Shown in pieces: positions 16,921-26,866 of a DNA stretch of 64,000 nucleotides. This DNA is from Eubacteriaceae bacterium (lineage in GTDB: Bacteria > Bacillota > Clostridia > Lachnospirales > Lachnospiraceae), in contig CAJTCR010000014.1 in assembly GCA_910574915.1 (NCBI GenBank), positions 37,483-101,482 on the forward strand, in the 5' to 3' direction. The notes beneath the pieces are model-generated. The model saw only the letters and a list, made by a program, of their open reading frames with translations, made no database searches and was not told the DNA's origin. How positions within the stretch are numbered: position 1 is the first letter of the stretch; each line of letters starts with the position of its first letter. A program made the position numbers and the translations under genes.

Positions 16921-17748
16921 CTAGTAAGATTTAGATGTCAAGCTCTTTTCACACAAATCCGTAATACACACAAACGTCACAATCAAAAATGCTCCCGGAA
17001 TCAGTATCATCCACCAGGCGCCGCAAAACAGCGCCTGCTCAGACAGTGAAAGCATACTCCCCCAGGAAACCACTTCTATCGGCAGTCCAAGCCCCATAAA
17101 GCTGAGGGCGGCTTCCACAGCGATGGCACTGCGGATATTCATAACGGCATAAAACCGTACCGAAGGCATAAAATTTGGTGCCAGATGTTTCCATAAAATA
17201 TGAAAAAAGCTACCTCCCATGCATTTGGAGGCAAGTACATATTCACTGCTGCAAATCTGGCGTACTTCGGTGCGGATCATTTTTGCCATGCTCATCCAGC
17301 TTGTAATTCCAATCGCAAACGAGATACTCCATGCGGTTGCTTCTCCCAAAACTGCCTGTATAAAAATAATTACCAGCAAGCTCGGCACACTGAGCAAAAT
17401 TTCTGCAAACCGCATCAGCAATACATCTGCCCATGCAGGGGCGCAGCCGCTTACCGCGCCAAATAGAACCGCAATCCCTGTGGAAATGCCTGCCGCTCCA
17501 GCTCCGATCAGCAGCGAAATCCTGCCGCCATACCAGATCATAGAAAAAAGATCCCTGCCCAGCGTATCGGTTCCAAACAAAAATTCCTGGTTCGGCGGCA
17601 CCTGACAGTGATTCAGATCCAGATACTGCGGATCTTTCGTCATAATCAGCTCACAGCACAGACAGCCTGCCACAATGCAAAAAAGCAAAACCGCTGACAG
17701 CACTGGTTTTCTCTGCGTATCGCCATCCTGTATGTATTTATGGCACAT
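16921..17748 (-). CDS. Peptide/nickel ABC transporter permease (OppC/NikC type)
   Basis: A permease with six hydrophobic segments of the BPD_transp_1/OppC family, with the N-terminal signature GTDTLGRDLFSMIWYGGRIS. The EAALSFMGLGLP stretch is the conserved EAA-loop region. It pairs with the OppB-type permease just upstream. The ATG at 17748 is nine bases after GGAG and is preferred to the ATG at 17754; the gene overlaps the end of its partner slightly or not at all depending on that choice. Substrate undetermined (oligopeptide, dipeptide or nickel chelate). Confidence 0.88.
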   Translation of the reverse strand: MCHKYIQDGDTQRKPVLSAVLLFCIVAGCLCCELIMTKDPQYLDLNHCQVPPNQEFLFGTDTLGRDLFSMIWYGGRISLLIGAGAAGISTGIAVLFGAVSGCAPAWADVLLMRFAEILLSVPSLLVIIFIQAVLGEATAWSISFAIGITSWMSMAKMIRTEVRQICSSEYVLASKCMGGSFFHILWKHLAPNFMPSVRFYAVMNIRSAIAVEAALSFMGLGLPIEVVSWGSMLSLSEQALFCGAWWMILIPGAFLIVTFVCITDLCEKSLTSKSY

Positions 17749-18733
17749 TTCCATGTTCTCCTTTATGCGCTATTATTGATCCTGTTTTTTGGGAAAACCG
17801 GATACGCGGATCGATTTTTTCATTGACTGCCTGCGCCGCTATGCTGCATACAATCACAAGGATACCTGACAGTATGCATAACAGCATCAAAAGGTTGTAG
17901 TCCTGATATCTGGCGCTTTCATAGGCAAGCGTCCCAAGCCCCGGATAGGAAAAAACCAGTTCGACCATATACGTGCCTCCTAAAATATGCGGCACGGAAA
18001 CAGCCATCAGGCTAATGTAAGCAGGCAGCACATTCCGCAGGCAGTGCAAAAGCAGCACGCGTTCCTGCCGCAGCCCCTTTGCCTTTGCAAACAGCGCATA
18101 GTCTTTTTCCATCTCTTGTATAATACGCGTGCGTATCAGGGAAGCATAATACCACAAGTGGCTGAGTACGACGACGGAAAGCGGCAGAATCAGATGGCGG
18201 ATACGGTCTGTGAAGTCTCGTTCTTTTCCGATCGTGTAGGCACCGCTGCTAGGCAGCCACCTGCATTTGATCGCAAAGAGCAAAATCAGCACAAACGACA
18301 GCCAAAATTCCGGGATGCAGCTTGAAATAACGCCTGCTTTGCACATCAAGCGGTCAAACAGGCTGCCCTGCCGCCGCGCGCACAGCACGCCGAACACAGG
18401 CGCCAGCAAAAACACGAGCAAAAAGCCCGTGCCGCCCAACACCAGCGTATTTCCGGCACGGGCATAAATCACCTGAACGACATCCGTTTTATATTTGTAA
18501 GAAATCCCAAAATCCCCATGCGCCGCCCGTTTCAGCCAGCGGATATACTGTACCGAAACCGGCTGATGGATACCCAGCCTTTTTTCGGCAAGTGCACGCT
18601 CTTTGCTGCCCATCTTCTCAACATAGTCTCCATAGTAGGCCGCCAGCGGATCTCCGGGCGCAAGCCTGGACAAATAAAATACCGCCGTCGTAAGGCAGCA
18701 TACGCTCAGTACAAATACAAACAGCTTTTTCAT
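17738..18733 (-). CDS. Peptide/nickel ABC transporter permease (OppB/NikB type)
   Basis: A 331-residue permease with six hydrophobic segments. The N-terminal YLSRLAPGDPLAAYYGDYVE is the OppB/DppB hallmark, and VELVFSYPGLGTLAYESARYQDY closes the transmembrane domain. AAAGGAAAGAGGAAC precedes the ATG. It sits between the fused ATPase and the OppC-type permease in one operon. Confidence 0.88.
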   Translation of the reverse strand: MKKLFVFVLSVCCLTTAVFYLSRLAPGDPLAAYYGDYVEKMGSKERALAEKRLGIHQPVSVQYIRWLKRAAHGDFGISYKYKTDVVQVIYARAGNTLVLGGTGFLLVFLLAPVFGVLCARRQGSLFDRLMCKAGVISSCIPEFWLSFVLILLFAIKCRWLPSSGAYTIGKERDFTDRIRHLILPLSVVVLSHLWYYASLIRTRIIQEMEKDYALFAKAKGLRQERVLLLHCLRNVLPAYISLMAVSVPHILGGTYMVELVFSYPGLGTLAYESARYQDYNLLMLLCILSGILVIVCSIAAQAVNEKIDPRIRFSQKTGSIIAHKGEHGNVP

Positions 18734-18751
18734 ACTTGTTCCTCTTTCCTT

Positions 18752-20479
18752 TTATTCCAATACAAAATGCCCCGGCGCAGCCTGTGTCCATACTGCGCGG
18801 CTGTCAATCTCCTCCTGCCAAAACACCCTCTGCTTTTTTTCCTGTTCTTTTGCCGGATCAGGAACCGGGATGGCTGACAGCAGCGATCTCGTATACGGGT
18901 GCAGCGGATGTGCAAACAGCTCTTCTACAGGAGCGCATTCAACCAGCCTTCCGCGGTACATCACACCTGCCCGGTCGCACAAAAGCTCCACGACCGAAAG
19001 GTCATGGGAAATAAACAAAAAGGAAAATCCCCTCTCCTTTTGCAGATACTGAAACAGACGGACAATCTGTGCCTGCATGGATACGTCCAGCGACGCGATC
19101 GGTTCGTCCGCCACCAGAAGCTGCGGCTCCATCGAAAGCGCCCTGGCAATAACCACACGCTGGCGCATCCCGCCGGACAGCGCAGACGGATAGGCGTCCA
19201 GATACCGCTCGTCCAGCCCGGTATCGTTCATTAATAATGCGGCATATGAGCGGTACGAGCCTTCTTTTGGCTTGATCCGGTGAATTTTCATCGGTTCTGT
19301 AATCAGGTCGCACACCTTCATCCGCGGATTCAGGCTTGCACCCGTATCCTGAAAGATCATCTGCCTTGTCTGCTGCATGATCCGTCTCTGCCCGCGGCGG
19401 ATCTTTGGATCGTTACTGTCCATTCCCTGATAAAAAATGCTGCCGCTGTCCGGCTTGTACAGGTTCATGATACAGCGCGCCACTGTAGATTTTCCGCAGC
19501 CCGAGGCTCCGATCAGACCAAAAACCTCTCCTTTGCAGATTTGAAAAGAAACATCCCGCACTGCCTGGACTGGCTCATGTTTTCCAAGCGTATAACAATA
19601 CGACAGATGCCGCACATCCAAAACCAGCGGCGGCGTTTTCGAAACCACAGGCGGCAGCGTTTTTCGTTTGGAAAATACAGGCAGGCAGCGCAGCAGCTCA
19701 CATGTATACGGATGCTTTGGCTTATGATAAATCTCTTCTGCCGTCCCGGTTTCCACGATTTTCCCGTCATGCATAACGGCAATGCGGTCGGCAAGCCTTG
19801 CCGCGGCCCCCAGGTCATGCGTGACGAATACAACCGCCATGCCAAGCTTTTGGCGCAGCTCATCCAGCAAATCCAGGATCTTTGCCTGCGCCAGCACATC
19901 CAGTGCCGTCGTAGGCTCGTCTGCAAATAAAATCCGCGGATCCGCCGCAAGCGCTGCTGCAAGCACAACGCGCTGGCGCATCCCGCCGGAAAACTGATAC
20001 GGATACTGCATCTTTTTCTCTGCCGCAGGATCGATTCCCACTAGCTGCAAAAGCGCCTCCACTTTTTCTTCTATTATTATGCTGCTTTGGCTTTGTTTCG
20101 AAAGCAACGGCTGGTGCACCCTGACAGCTTCCGCGATCTGGGCGCCGACTCTCATTGTCGGATTCAGGGAAGCCATTGCATCCTGCAAAATCATCGCTGC
20201 CGTCTTTCCCCGCAGACGGCACATTTCACGTTCCCCGTACCCGCTGATATCCGTTCCGCAAAGGCAGATCCCATCCGAACGGATCTTTGCAGACGCAGGC
20301 AGCAGTTTTAAAATACTTTTGCACAAAACGCTCTTTCCACAGCCAGATTCTCCTACAATCGCCAGCACTTCTCCCGGATGCAGGCAAAAGCTCGCGTCCC
20401 GTACCGCCTGCACTTCTCCAAACGGCGTCTGAAAACTGACCGATAAATGCTTTACTTCTAATTCCAACGGCTCTGTCAT
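18752..20479 (-). CDS. Fused dual ABC ATPase of the peptide/nickel transporter (OppD-OppF/NikDE-like)
   Basis: About 575 residues with two complete nucleotide-binding domains. Domain 1 has Walker A GESGCGKS, signature FSGGMRQR and Walker B ILFADEPT. Domain 2 has GASGCGKST, LSGGMRQR and LLVADEPI. Each half ends in the oligopeptide-type C-terminal region (HPYTCELL, HPLHPYTRSLL). In most operons these are separate genes, so this is a fusion. The true start is the ATG at 20479, which overlaps the stop of the binding-protein gene as ATGA. It powers import through the two permeases downstream. Confidence 0.9.
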   Translation of the reverse strand: MTEPLELEVKHLSVSFQTPFGEVQAVRDASFCLHPGEVLAIVGESGCGKSVLCKSILKLLPASAKIRSDGICLCGTDISGYGEREMCRLRGKTAAMILQDAMASLNPTMRVGAQIAEAVRVHQPLLSKQSQSSIIIEEKVEALLQLVGIDPAAEKKMQYPYQFSGGMRQRVVLAAALAADPRILFADEPTTALDVLAQAKILDLLDELRQKLGMAVVFVTHDLGAAARLADRIAVMHDGKIVETGTAEEIYHKPKHPYTCELLRCLPVFSKRKTLPPVVSKTPPLVLDVRHLSYCYTLGKHEPVQAVRDVSFQICKGEVFGLIGASGCGKSTVARCIMNLYKPDSGSIFYQGMDSNDPKIRRGQRRIMQQTRQMIFQDTGASLNPRMKVCDLITEPMKIHRIKPKEGSYRSYAALLMNDTGLDERYLDAYPSALSGGMRQRVVIARALSMEPQLLVADEPIASLDVSMQAQIVRLFQYLQKERGFSFLFISHDLSVVELLCDRAGVMYRGRLVECAPVEELFAHPLHPYTRSLLSAIPVPDPAKEQEKKQRVFWQEEIDSRAVWTQAAPGHFVLE

Positions 20480-22056
20480 TCGATTGTCCACTCCGTTACA
20501 TTCCAGAAAATCCCGACGCCATGATGCCCCATCACCGTATCCTTTGCAATCCCCTTTACACCAGACTTGGACACATAAGCAGCATCCACATAGCATAAAA
20601 ACGCAAATGCCGGGTCTTTTGCCAGCTCTTTTTGAAACTGTGCATAAGCCTTTGCCCGCACACGTGTATCCGAAGACTGGCGCGCCCTGACAAGCCATTT
20701 GTCAACCTTTTTATTGGAATAGCCGCTGTAATTAGCTGCTTTGTTCGTCCCGAACACCTTATATGTATGGTCATCGGCATCAAACGGGCTGCCCCAGCCG
20801 ATCAAATACGCCATCTGCCCTTCCCAGTCCACCTGTACCGGAACCTCAACCGAACAATATATGCCCGCTTCTTTTAACTGCTGCGCTGCTGCCTGTGCCA
20901 GATCTGCGCGTACCTGATCGCCTGCACCGACACTTAGCACAAAGCCAACCTGCTCACCGTCACGCTCGTAAAAGCCGCCGCTGCCCATCGTACAGCCTGC
21001 GTCTTCCAGTATCTGCCTTGCTTTTTTTGGATTGTATGTATAACGCTGCACATCCTCATAATAATAACGGTTACGCTGCAACGGGCTGTAAGCCGCTTCT
21101 CCATGCCCCTGCAAAATCGCATTTACCATCGACTCTTTATCCAGCGCATAGCATACCGCCGGAATCAGGTCTTTGTTTTTCTTCCAGTATGCATGTTGAA
21201 AGTTAAACAAAATCCCGCGGTAGTCAGACGTTTTCATAAGATGATACGTATACCCTTCTCTGTCCGCAAAAGACTGTGCATCCTTCGGCGCCAGCAGCGC
21301 AAGATCCAGCTCCCCTGCCTCCATTTGAACGGCACGCGCCGTATCGTCCGGGACAATCTTAAATACAATCTGGTCAATCTTTGCCTTTTCTTTAAAATAT
21401 TCGTCATTTTTCTCCAGCACAATCGCCTGTCCTTCCTCCCAGCGTTTTAGCCTGTAAGCACCCGTACCGACCGGATGGCGGAAAAATTCTGACTCCTGCA
21501 TATCTTCCCCTTCAAGGCAGTGCTCAGGCAGCACCGGCAGCGTCATATAATCCAAAAACGCCGCGTGATAAGCTTTGAGCTGAAACGCAACCGTATAGTC
21601 GTCTATCACACGGATCTGCACGATATCTTCATAATTTGGCGCATTCTCCGAGCCATTTGCCGGATCCATCACCGCTTCAACCGTAAACTTTACATCCCTG
21701 GCTGTAAATTCCTCTCCGTCATGCCATTTTACATGCTCTTCCAAATAAAACGTATAAGTATTTGTCTCTTCCTCAAACTCCCACCGCTTCGCCAGACAGG
21801 GAATCACCTCATTTTCACCGTTATGCGCAGTCAGCCCGTTAAAAAGCAGGCTGTTGATCTCCCCATGCTCATCCATCGCCGGATTGATCCTCGTATAATC
21901 GCCGCTGCCATATACAAGTACAGACGGTTCTGCCTGATCCGTACCTGTGCTTTGCCAGGAAGGGGTGTTCGCACATGCCGCACATAAAAATGCTGCGGCA
22001 AAGATCCACAGAAATGCCGCTGTCTTTTTTTTGATCCGTTTTGCATTTTTTTTCAT
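20476..22056 (-). CDS. Solute-binding lipoprotein of the peptide/nickel ABC transporter (SBP family 5)
   Basis: A 526-residue extracellular binding protein. A lipoprotein signal ends in FLCAACAN, giving an acylated cysteine near residue 28. The SBP_bac_5 core is visible in YTFYLEEHVKWHDGEEFTAR and VGTGAYRLKRW. It is the first gene of the operon (SBP, fused ATPase, OppB, OppC), with an RBS AAAGAGG some distance from the ATG. Substrate could be peptides or a nickel chelate; nothing in the sequence decides. Confidence 0.87.
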   Translation of the reverse strand: MKKNAKRIKKKTAAFLWIFAAAFLCAACANTPSWQSTGTDQAEPSVLVYGSGDYTRINPAMDEHGEINSLLFNGLTAHNGENEVIPCLAKRWEFEEETNTYTFYLEEHVKWHDGEEFTARDVKFTVEAVMDPANGSENAPNYEDIVQIRVIDDYTVAFQLKAYHAAFLDYMTLPVLPEHCLEGEDMQESEFFRHPVGTGAYRLKRWEEGQAIVLEKNDEYFKEKAKIDQIVFKIVPDDTARAVQMEAGELDLALLAPKDAQSFADREGYTYHLMKTSDYRGILFNFQHAYWKKNKDLIPAVCYALDKESMVNAILQGHGEAAYSPLQRNRYYYEDVQRYTYNPKKARQILEDAGCTMGSGGFYERDGEQVGFVLSVGAGDQVRADLAQAAAQQLKEAGIYCSVEVPVQVDWEGQMAYLIGWGSPFDADDHTYKVFGTNKAANYSGYSNKKVDKWLVRARQSSDTRVRAKAYAQFQKELAKDPAFAFLCYVDAAYVSKSGVKGIAKDTVMGHHGVGIFWNVTEWTIE

Positions 22057-22189
22057 GTTATTTTTTTACCTCTTTCCTTTTCGATTTTCGTTTTCCGCTT
22101 ATTTGCAAAATTATTTCTTTAACGAGTTATTTTCCCATATCAGGCTGCGTCCCGCAAGCCTCCCAGGGGGATATGGAAACTGTCGAAAG

Positions 22190-22243
22190 AACAAAAACTG
22201 CCCTGGACGAAACCGCTTTATCAGCCTGTTTCGTCCAGGGCAG
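22190..22243 (-). terminator. Intrinsic terminator after the DUF1622 gene
   Basis: CTGCCCTGGACGAAAC (22198 on) pairs perfectly with GTTTCGTCCAGGGCAG over a 14-base loop. On the minus strand a TTTTTG run follows the stem. It lies between the DUF1622 stop and the promoter region of the peptide transporter operon. Confidence 0.88.
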
Positions 22244-22256
22244 TCCAAGTTGCTGC

Positions 22257-22580
22257 TTATTCGACTCCTTTTTCTTCTTCCTTGATCTCCCAGTGGATCA
22301 AAAAAGTCAATGCCGCACGCAGCACGATAATGCCTGCGACAGTTCCGATCTCCTGCCACTCGCGAACAACGACCGTTCTTAAAATTTCGCTGCCCAGCTT
22401 AAATTCCAGCCCCATCGCAAGCCCTTTTGCCAGGGCAAGCTTTGTTGCGGGAGAACGTTTTAAATAAAGGAAAAACCCTTGCAGCCCGGAAAAAATAATA
22501 ATTCCGACGCCGATAAATTCAAAAATCAGAATCGCGGCTTCTACAATATGACGCAAAAGCACTTCCAATAACGCAATCAT
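22257..22580 (-). CDS. DUF1622 family membrane protein
   Basis: About 107 residues with three hydrophobic segments and the DUF1622 hallmark GLEFKLGSEILRTVVVREWQ. The function of the family is unknown; members are small membrane proteins found across bacteria. I use the ATG at 22580, which is six bases after AGGGGT, rather than the GTG at 22586. It is monocistronic, with its own terminator. Confidence 0.85.
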   Translation of the reverse strand: MIALLEVLLRHIVEAAILIFEFIGVGIIIFSGLQGFFLYLKRSPATKLALAKGLAMGLEFKLGSEILRTVVVREWQEIGTVAGIIVLRAALTFLIHWEIKEEEKGVE

Positions 22581-22656
22581 ATACACACCCCTATCTGCAT
22601 ACTTGCTGCCCTCTTTTTTTCCAATACCTTCTGTTTTACAGCCTGTTTGCGGTTGA

Positions 22657-25071
22657 TTAATCCAGCTTTAAGATCAGCCCCAGTACTCTGCGTGCACATG
22701 CCAAAAGCTCTTCTTTGGTCAGAAGCCCCTGTTGCAGCGCCAGCAGCACACGTTCCGGGTATCCGGTTCCCATCTTGATATCGTTTCCGGCTTTGATCTC
22801 TTTATAATGCTCGCCATATGTCCACCAGTCTGTTGTAATTACGCCTTCAAATCCCCACTCGCCGCGCAGTATGCCTTCCAATAAATCCCAGTTTTCTGAC
22901 GCACGCTGCCCGTTCACCAGATTGTAAGACGTCATTAAAGCCCAAGGCTGAGACTGCTTTACGCAGATTTCAAATCCTTTTAAATAGATTTCACGCAATG
23001 CACGCTCTGAAACTCTGGAATCGCTGTTTTTCCGGTTTGTTTCTTTGTTGTTGCAGGCAAAATGCTTTACCGTCGCCGCGACATTCTGAGACTGTATGCC
23101 TTCCACCATCGCAGCCGCGATCGTGCCTGTCAATACCGGGTCTTCGGAATAATACTCAAAATTTCTTCCGCAGAGCGGGCTCCTGTGGATGTTCATTGCA
23201 GGCGCAAGCCATACGCATAGGTTATTTTCCTTTACTTCTTTTGCAGCAGCACAGCCCACCTCTTTCACCAGCTCCTGGTTCCAGGTAGAAGCAAGCATCG
23301 TGGCACATGGCCATGCCGTCGTATAAATACCGCATTCCGGTGCGATCCGAAGCCCGGCAGGACCGTCTGCTGTCATCACATTCGGGACGCCATGCTCTGG
23401 AAGGTTCCCAAATCCGAACGTATTTGCCACTCCCGTATTTGGCTGGCCACCCAAAAGCTCTGCTAAATCCTCCTCGGAAAGCTGTGCCAAAAACGCATCC
23501 AAATCCGCCTTGCCCTGTGCGACGTCATCAAGCAAGATCAAATCTGTATCCTGAACAAACATCTGGCGGCGCTTTATTTCACGCACCCGCGGCAACATGC
23601 CTTCTGTCTCATCGCCGTTCCATCCAAGCCCGTTTTCCATACAATTATGCGGCGCTGTCTTTGCACTTTCTTCCATTGCAGCAATGCTTCCATCTGAAAG
23701 CATTCGTTTTGTAAGAAGTGACGGAGCCGCTTTTTGCGTAAGCTGCTCGACCACTTTGTTTTCGTCAAGCTCATACATATAGCTGATCATGACTGCATCC
23801 CGCACCGAATTGCCTACATAAAAGCAGTAAATGCCTTCCTCCAGCACATAGGCAGATTTTGCCACCTTTCCTGCGTCGTCATAAGACGCCATCGACGAAA
23901 CCGGGAAGGCAAGCGTCAGTACCTGTGTTTCATTCGGCTGCAACAGCCTGGTCTTTTCATATGCCGCAAGCTCCCTCGCCGGTTTTCCAAGCAGCCCCTG
24001 CGGTGCGCCGTAGTATACCTGGACGACCTCTTTGCCTGCTGTTTTGCCGGTATTCGTCACCTGGACTCCAATGCAGATCTTTTCGTTTCTCTCTCCTGCC
24101 CAAAGCGCTTCGATTTTAAATTGTGTATAGGACAGCCCAAATCCAAACGGATAATTGACACGGTTTTCTTCATGCTTCATCGTCTCAAAATAACGGTATC
24201 CTACATAAATATCTTCCGTATATTCCACGTATTCCGGCGATTCGTGAAAATCAGCCGTAGACGGGTAGCCGTCCAGGTTTGCCGCAAACGTATCCGGCAG
24301 CTTTCCCGAAGGGCTTTCCATCCCAAGCAGGATATCCGCAGCCGCAAGTCCGCCTTCCATGCCGCCCTGCCAGATTAACGCCGCAGCCTGAATGCGGTCG
24401 TTATGTACAAACCAGCTTGTATCTACCATGCCGCCGACATTTAACACGACCGCAACATGATCAAAATTGGCGCAGACATCGTCCACCATTGCCTGCTCTG
24501 CATTTGTCAGGCAGTAGTCTCCGTTTTCAAAAATCCGTTTGTTTAACTCTGCCTGAGCAACCTCACTTGGGAACGCCCCTTCATAGACCACGCTTTTCCT
24601 GTCCCAGCCTTCTCCAGAAAAACGGCTGATTACAATCAGCGCCAGATCCGCTTCTTGTTTTGCCCCTTCAAGCAGCTCTTTTGGAATCTGCGGCTCCACG
24701 GTCATGCCTGGCACAGCTCCTTGTGCATACTGTTTTTGCACATTTTCTCTATAAAACTGTGCCAACGGCTCGTACACCTTCGCAGGCTGTTCTCTTTTTA
24801 CCAGACCGTCATAAAGGTTCCACACATGCGACACCGTGACATCTCCGCTGCCGCCGCCTCCTTTGACATAATCAAACACACCTTTTCCAAACAATGCAAG
24901 CTTTGCACCCTCTTTCACCGGAAGAATGTTTTTGTCATTTTTTAATAAAACAACTCCTTCCCTACACGCCCTGCGCGCCAGCGCCAGATGCGACGGCGAT
25001 GCCGTAACCTTCCTTGCATCCTCTCCCAAAGGTAAATTCGGCTGAAATCTTGCCCTTGTCCACTTTTTCAT
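22657..25071 (-). CDS. Glycoside hydrolase family 3, domain-swapped (beta-glucosidase-like)
   Basis: An 804-residue cytoplasmic enzyme with no signal peptide. The order of GH3 domains is reversed: the alpha/beta sandwich domain comes first (LARRACREGVVLLKNDKNIL, SGEGWDRKS), then a fibronectin III-like domain near residues 300-420, then the TIM barrel last (VMTADGPAGLRI, AVKHFACNNKE-like region, and the nucleophile Asp in GVITTDWW). This arrangement is known in ruminal and gut Clostridia beta-glucosidases such as those of Butyrivibrio and Ruminococcus. It would cleave terminal beta-glucosides or related sugars. GGAGG precedes the ATG. The exact sugar specificity is unknown. Confidence 0.9.
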   Translation of the reverse strand: MKKWTRARFQPNLPLGEDARKVTASPSHLALARRACREGVVLLKNDKNILPVKEGAKLALFGKGVFDYVKGGGGSGDVTVSHVWNLYDGLVKREQPAKVYEPLAQFYRENVQKQYAQGAVPGMTVEPQIPKELLEGAKQEADLALIVISRFSGEGWDRKSVVYEGAFPSEVAQAELNKRIFENGDYCLTNAEQAMVDDVCANFDHVAVVLNVGGMVDTSWFVHNDRIQAAALIWQGGMEGGLAAADILLGMESPSGKLPDTFAANLDGYPSTADFHESPEYVEYTEDIYVGYRYFETMKHEENRVNYPFGFGLSYTQFKIEALWAGERNEKICIGVQVTNTGKTAGKEVVQVYYGAPQGLLGKPARELAAYEKTRLLQPNETQVLTLAFPVSSMASYDDAGKVAKSAYVLEEGIYCFYVGNSVRDAVMISYMYELDENKVVEQLTQKAAPSLLTKRMLSDGSIAAMEESAKTAPHNCMENGLGWNGDETEGMLPRVREIKRRQMFVQDTDLILLDDVAQGKADLDAFLAQLSEEDLAELLGGQPNTGVANTFGFGNLPEHGVPNVMTADGPAGLRIAPECGIYTTAWPCATMLASTWNQELVKEVGCAAAKEVKENNLCVWLAPAMNIHRSPLCGRNFEYYSEDPVLTGTIAAAMVEGIQSQNVAATVKHFACNNKETNRKNSDSRVSERALREIYLKGFEICVKQSQPWALMTSYNLVNGQRASENWDLLEGILRGEWGFEGVITTDWWTYGEHYKEIKAGNDIKMGTGYPERVLLALQQGLLTKEELLACARRVLGLILKLD

Positions 25072-25262
25072 TGCTTTTCTGCCTCCTGTTTTTCAAATTG
25101 TGTACTGGCTAATTTGCCTTGTTTTATAATTCTATTCTGTTTTTAAAAGAAAAGAATGTTCATTTGTATGATCTATTTATAAAAATGTAAACTGAATTTA
25201 ATGAATGTAGTCTAATTTGCGTGTAACTGTTTTGATTGTGGAGTGTACTTTTTTGTGAATGC

Positions 25263-25800
25263 GGAACGCCGGGAGAGCGGACGGGACTGCCCTGGATGCG
25301 TCGATTCCAGAATGCCAAGAAGCCCTAAGCATTCTGCTGGTACACCCTGGCTGTGTCCGGTCGCGGCACCTTGTCCGCTTCCGGCTGTCTGCCGAAAGCT
25401 ATCGGTGCCGCTTGGCTGCGCCCCTAGTTGTTTTGCAGAATGCAAAGGGCTTCTAACCATTCTTCCAACGCCGCATCCAGGGCAGTCCCGTCCGCTCTCC
25501 CGGCTGATTTTCGCAAATGTTACAAAAAAAGTACAGGGTGTATGGCTGATGGCATCTTGTTTTTACGGAGATGCCTTGCCGTGGGCTGTTATTTATTATA
25601 GTCTGTCCACTTTGCATGATATTCGCCACAAATTATGGTCACATGGCACACTTGCGATCGTAACATTTACGAAGAACAGCCGGGAGAGGGGATTGACACG
25701 CCCTGGCGGCGGCTTTGGAAAAATGGTTAGAAGCTCTTAGTATTCTGCAAAACAACCAGGGGCGCAGCCAGGGCGTGTCAATCCCCTCTCCCAGCGTCCC
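25263..25800. repeat. Composite palindrome element 3 (units R5 and R6)
   Basis: R5 (25263-25513) and the short unit R6 (25677-25800) face each other between GH3 and the kinase gene. R5 arms pair through ACGGGACTGCCC and its complement; R6 arms pair through ATTGACACGCCC and its complement. R6 looks like a deletion form: its inner arm continues directly into GGGGCGCAGCC of the core and then the outer arm. The outer terminal sequence seen at elements 1, 2 and 4 is weak here. Nothing else is recognisable from 25072 to 25811. Confidence 0.88.
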
Positions 25801-25811
25801 TTCCACATAAA

Positions 25812-26648
25812 TTATAACACCTTCGCAAAATCAATCATATACCGTAACTTCCCCTCATCTGCCTCACTCTGTCCCATTTCCAGCCGTTCCAGCACCGCAA
25901 ACACCTTACCGGACGCAGCCGCAGCCTCCGCCTCAGAGACATCGCCACACAAACAAAAACCCCCATTCTTATGCCCGGCACAAAAAGAACCGTCTGCACA
26001 TAATGGCTGCTCCTGCCCTTTTTGTATACATTCCGCCTGTGGATGCCCTTCCCGGCAGTCTGAAAAGCGCAGGCTTTTTAAGTTCATCTCTACCTTTGTA
26101 GAAAACGGCTGTGTCTGATACAGCTCAAAATTTCGCCGGATCTCCTGGGCGATCTGCTGTGGGGATGCAGCCGTGCTTTCAATAATCAAATCATAATTAC
26201 ACGCATCATAATAATCAATTCCATACAGATTTTTGAAACGTTCCTGTTCCAGCTTTGCCCTCTCTTCCAGCCCAGCCTGCGCCTCTTTGATATCCTGGTA
26301 TGTCTCGGCGCTGCGGCTGTTCCCTGTAAACACTCGCCGTGCCGCTTCTTTTGTATCTACAAGCAAAAATACCTTAAAGCTGTGCTGTACAAAATGCCAT
26401 GCCAGCCTGGAGTCAAATACGGTATGATCCATCGTCTTTCCAAGCTCTGTGCTGCGCTGATCCAGCATATCGTCAATACTGCGGTCTTTTTTTGCCGCCT
26501 CGTTTAATTCAATCACGGTCATCCCCTTTTCCGCCGCAATCTGACGAAAAATATCTCCTGCCGAAATAATCGTAAAACCAGACTTTTCCAGCTCTTTGCA
26601 CACGCTGGATTTTCCGCTGCCCAGATTTCCTGTAATGGTGATATTCAT
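25812..26648 (-). CDS. Cytidylate-kinase-like P-loop kinase with Cys-rich C-terminal extension
   Basis: A 278-residue protein. Residues 1-185 are a nucleoside monophosphate kinase of the archaeal-type CMP kinase family: P-loop GNLGSGKSS at residues 7-15, then FTIISAGDIFRQIA, FDSRLAWHFV and a lid region with RVFTGNSR. Residues from about 190 form an added tail with six cysteines (SDCREGHPQAECIQ, LCADGSFCAGH, GGFCLCGD) and an acidic end. The kinase is normally about 180 residues, so the tail is extra. Cysteine spacing suggests a metal site, which is inference. GGGAGG precedes the ATG. A dedicated nucleotide kinase alongside canonical Cmk is the likely role. Confidence 0.75.
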   Translation of the reverse strand: MNITITGNLGSGKSSVCKELEKSGFTIISAGDIFRQIAAEKGMTVIELNEAAKKDRSIDDMLDQRSTELGKTMDHTVFDSRLAWHFVQHSFKVFLLVDTKEAARRVFTGNSRSAETYQDIKEAQAGLEERAKLEQERFKNLYGIDYYDACNYDLIIESTAASPQQIAQEIRRNFELYQTQPFSTKVEMNLKSLRFSDCREGHPQAECIQKGQEQPLCADGSFCAGHKNGGFCLCGDVSEAEAAAASGKVFAVLERLEMGQSEADEGKLRYMIDFAKVL

Positions 26649-26866
26649 AATGCTGTCCTCCCCGTTTCTGATCAGTTTATTTTCTTTTAGACGTTTTAAG
26701 TTATATTAACACAGAAACATTTTTATGGGAAGAAAAATATTTTTGGAATATTGCAAATTTAAAATCCAAAGCCGTACGCCGTTGGGGGATTCTTCTTTAC
26801 TTTTTGCAGCGGCTATATTAAAATAGGGAAAATACTAAACAACATCAATCACCAGAGGTACAGCCA

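Noticed and set aside
20480..20698. N-terminal extension of the fused ABC ATPase
   Set aside because: The extra 73 residues lie antisense-like within the binding-protein gene in another frame; the ATGA overlap gives a natural start at 20479.
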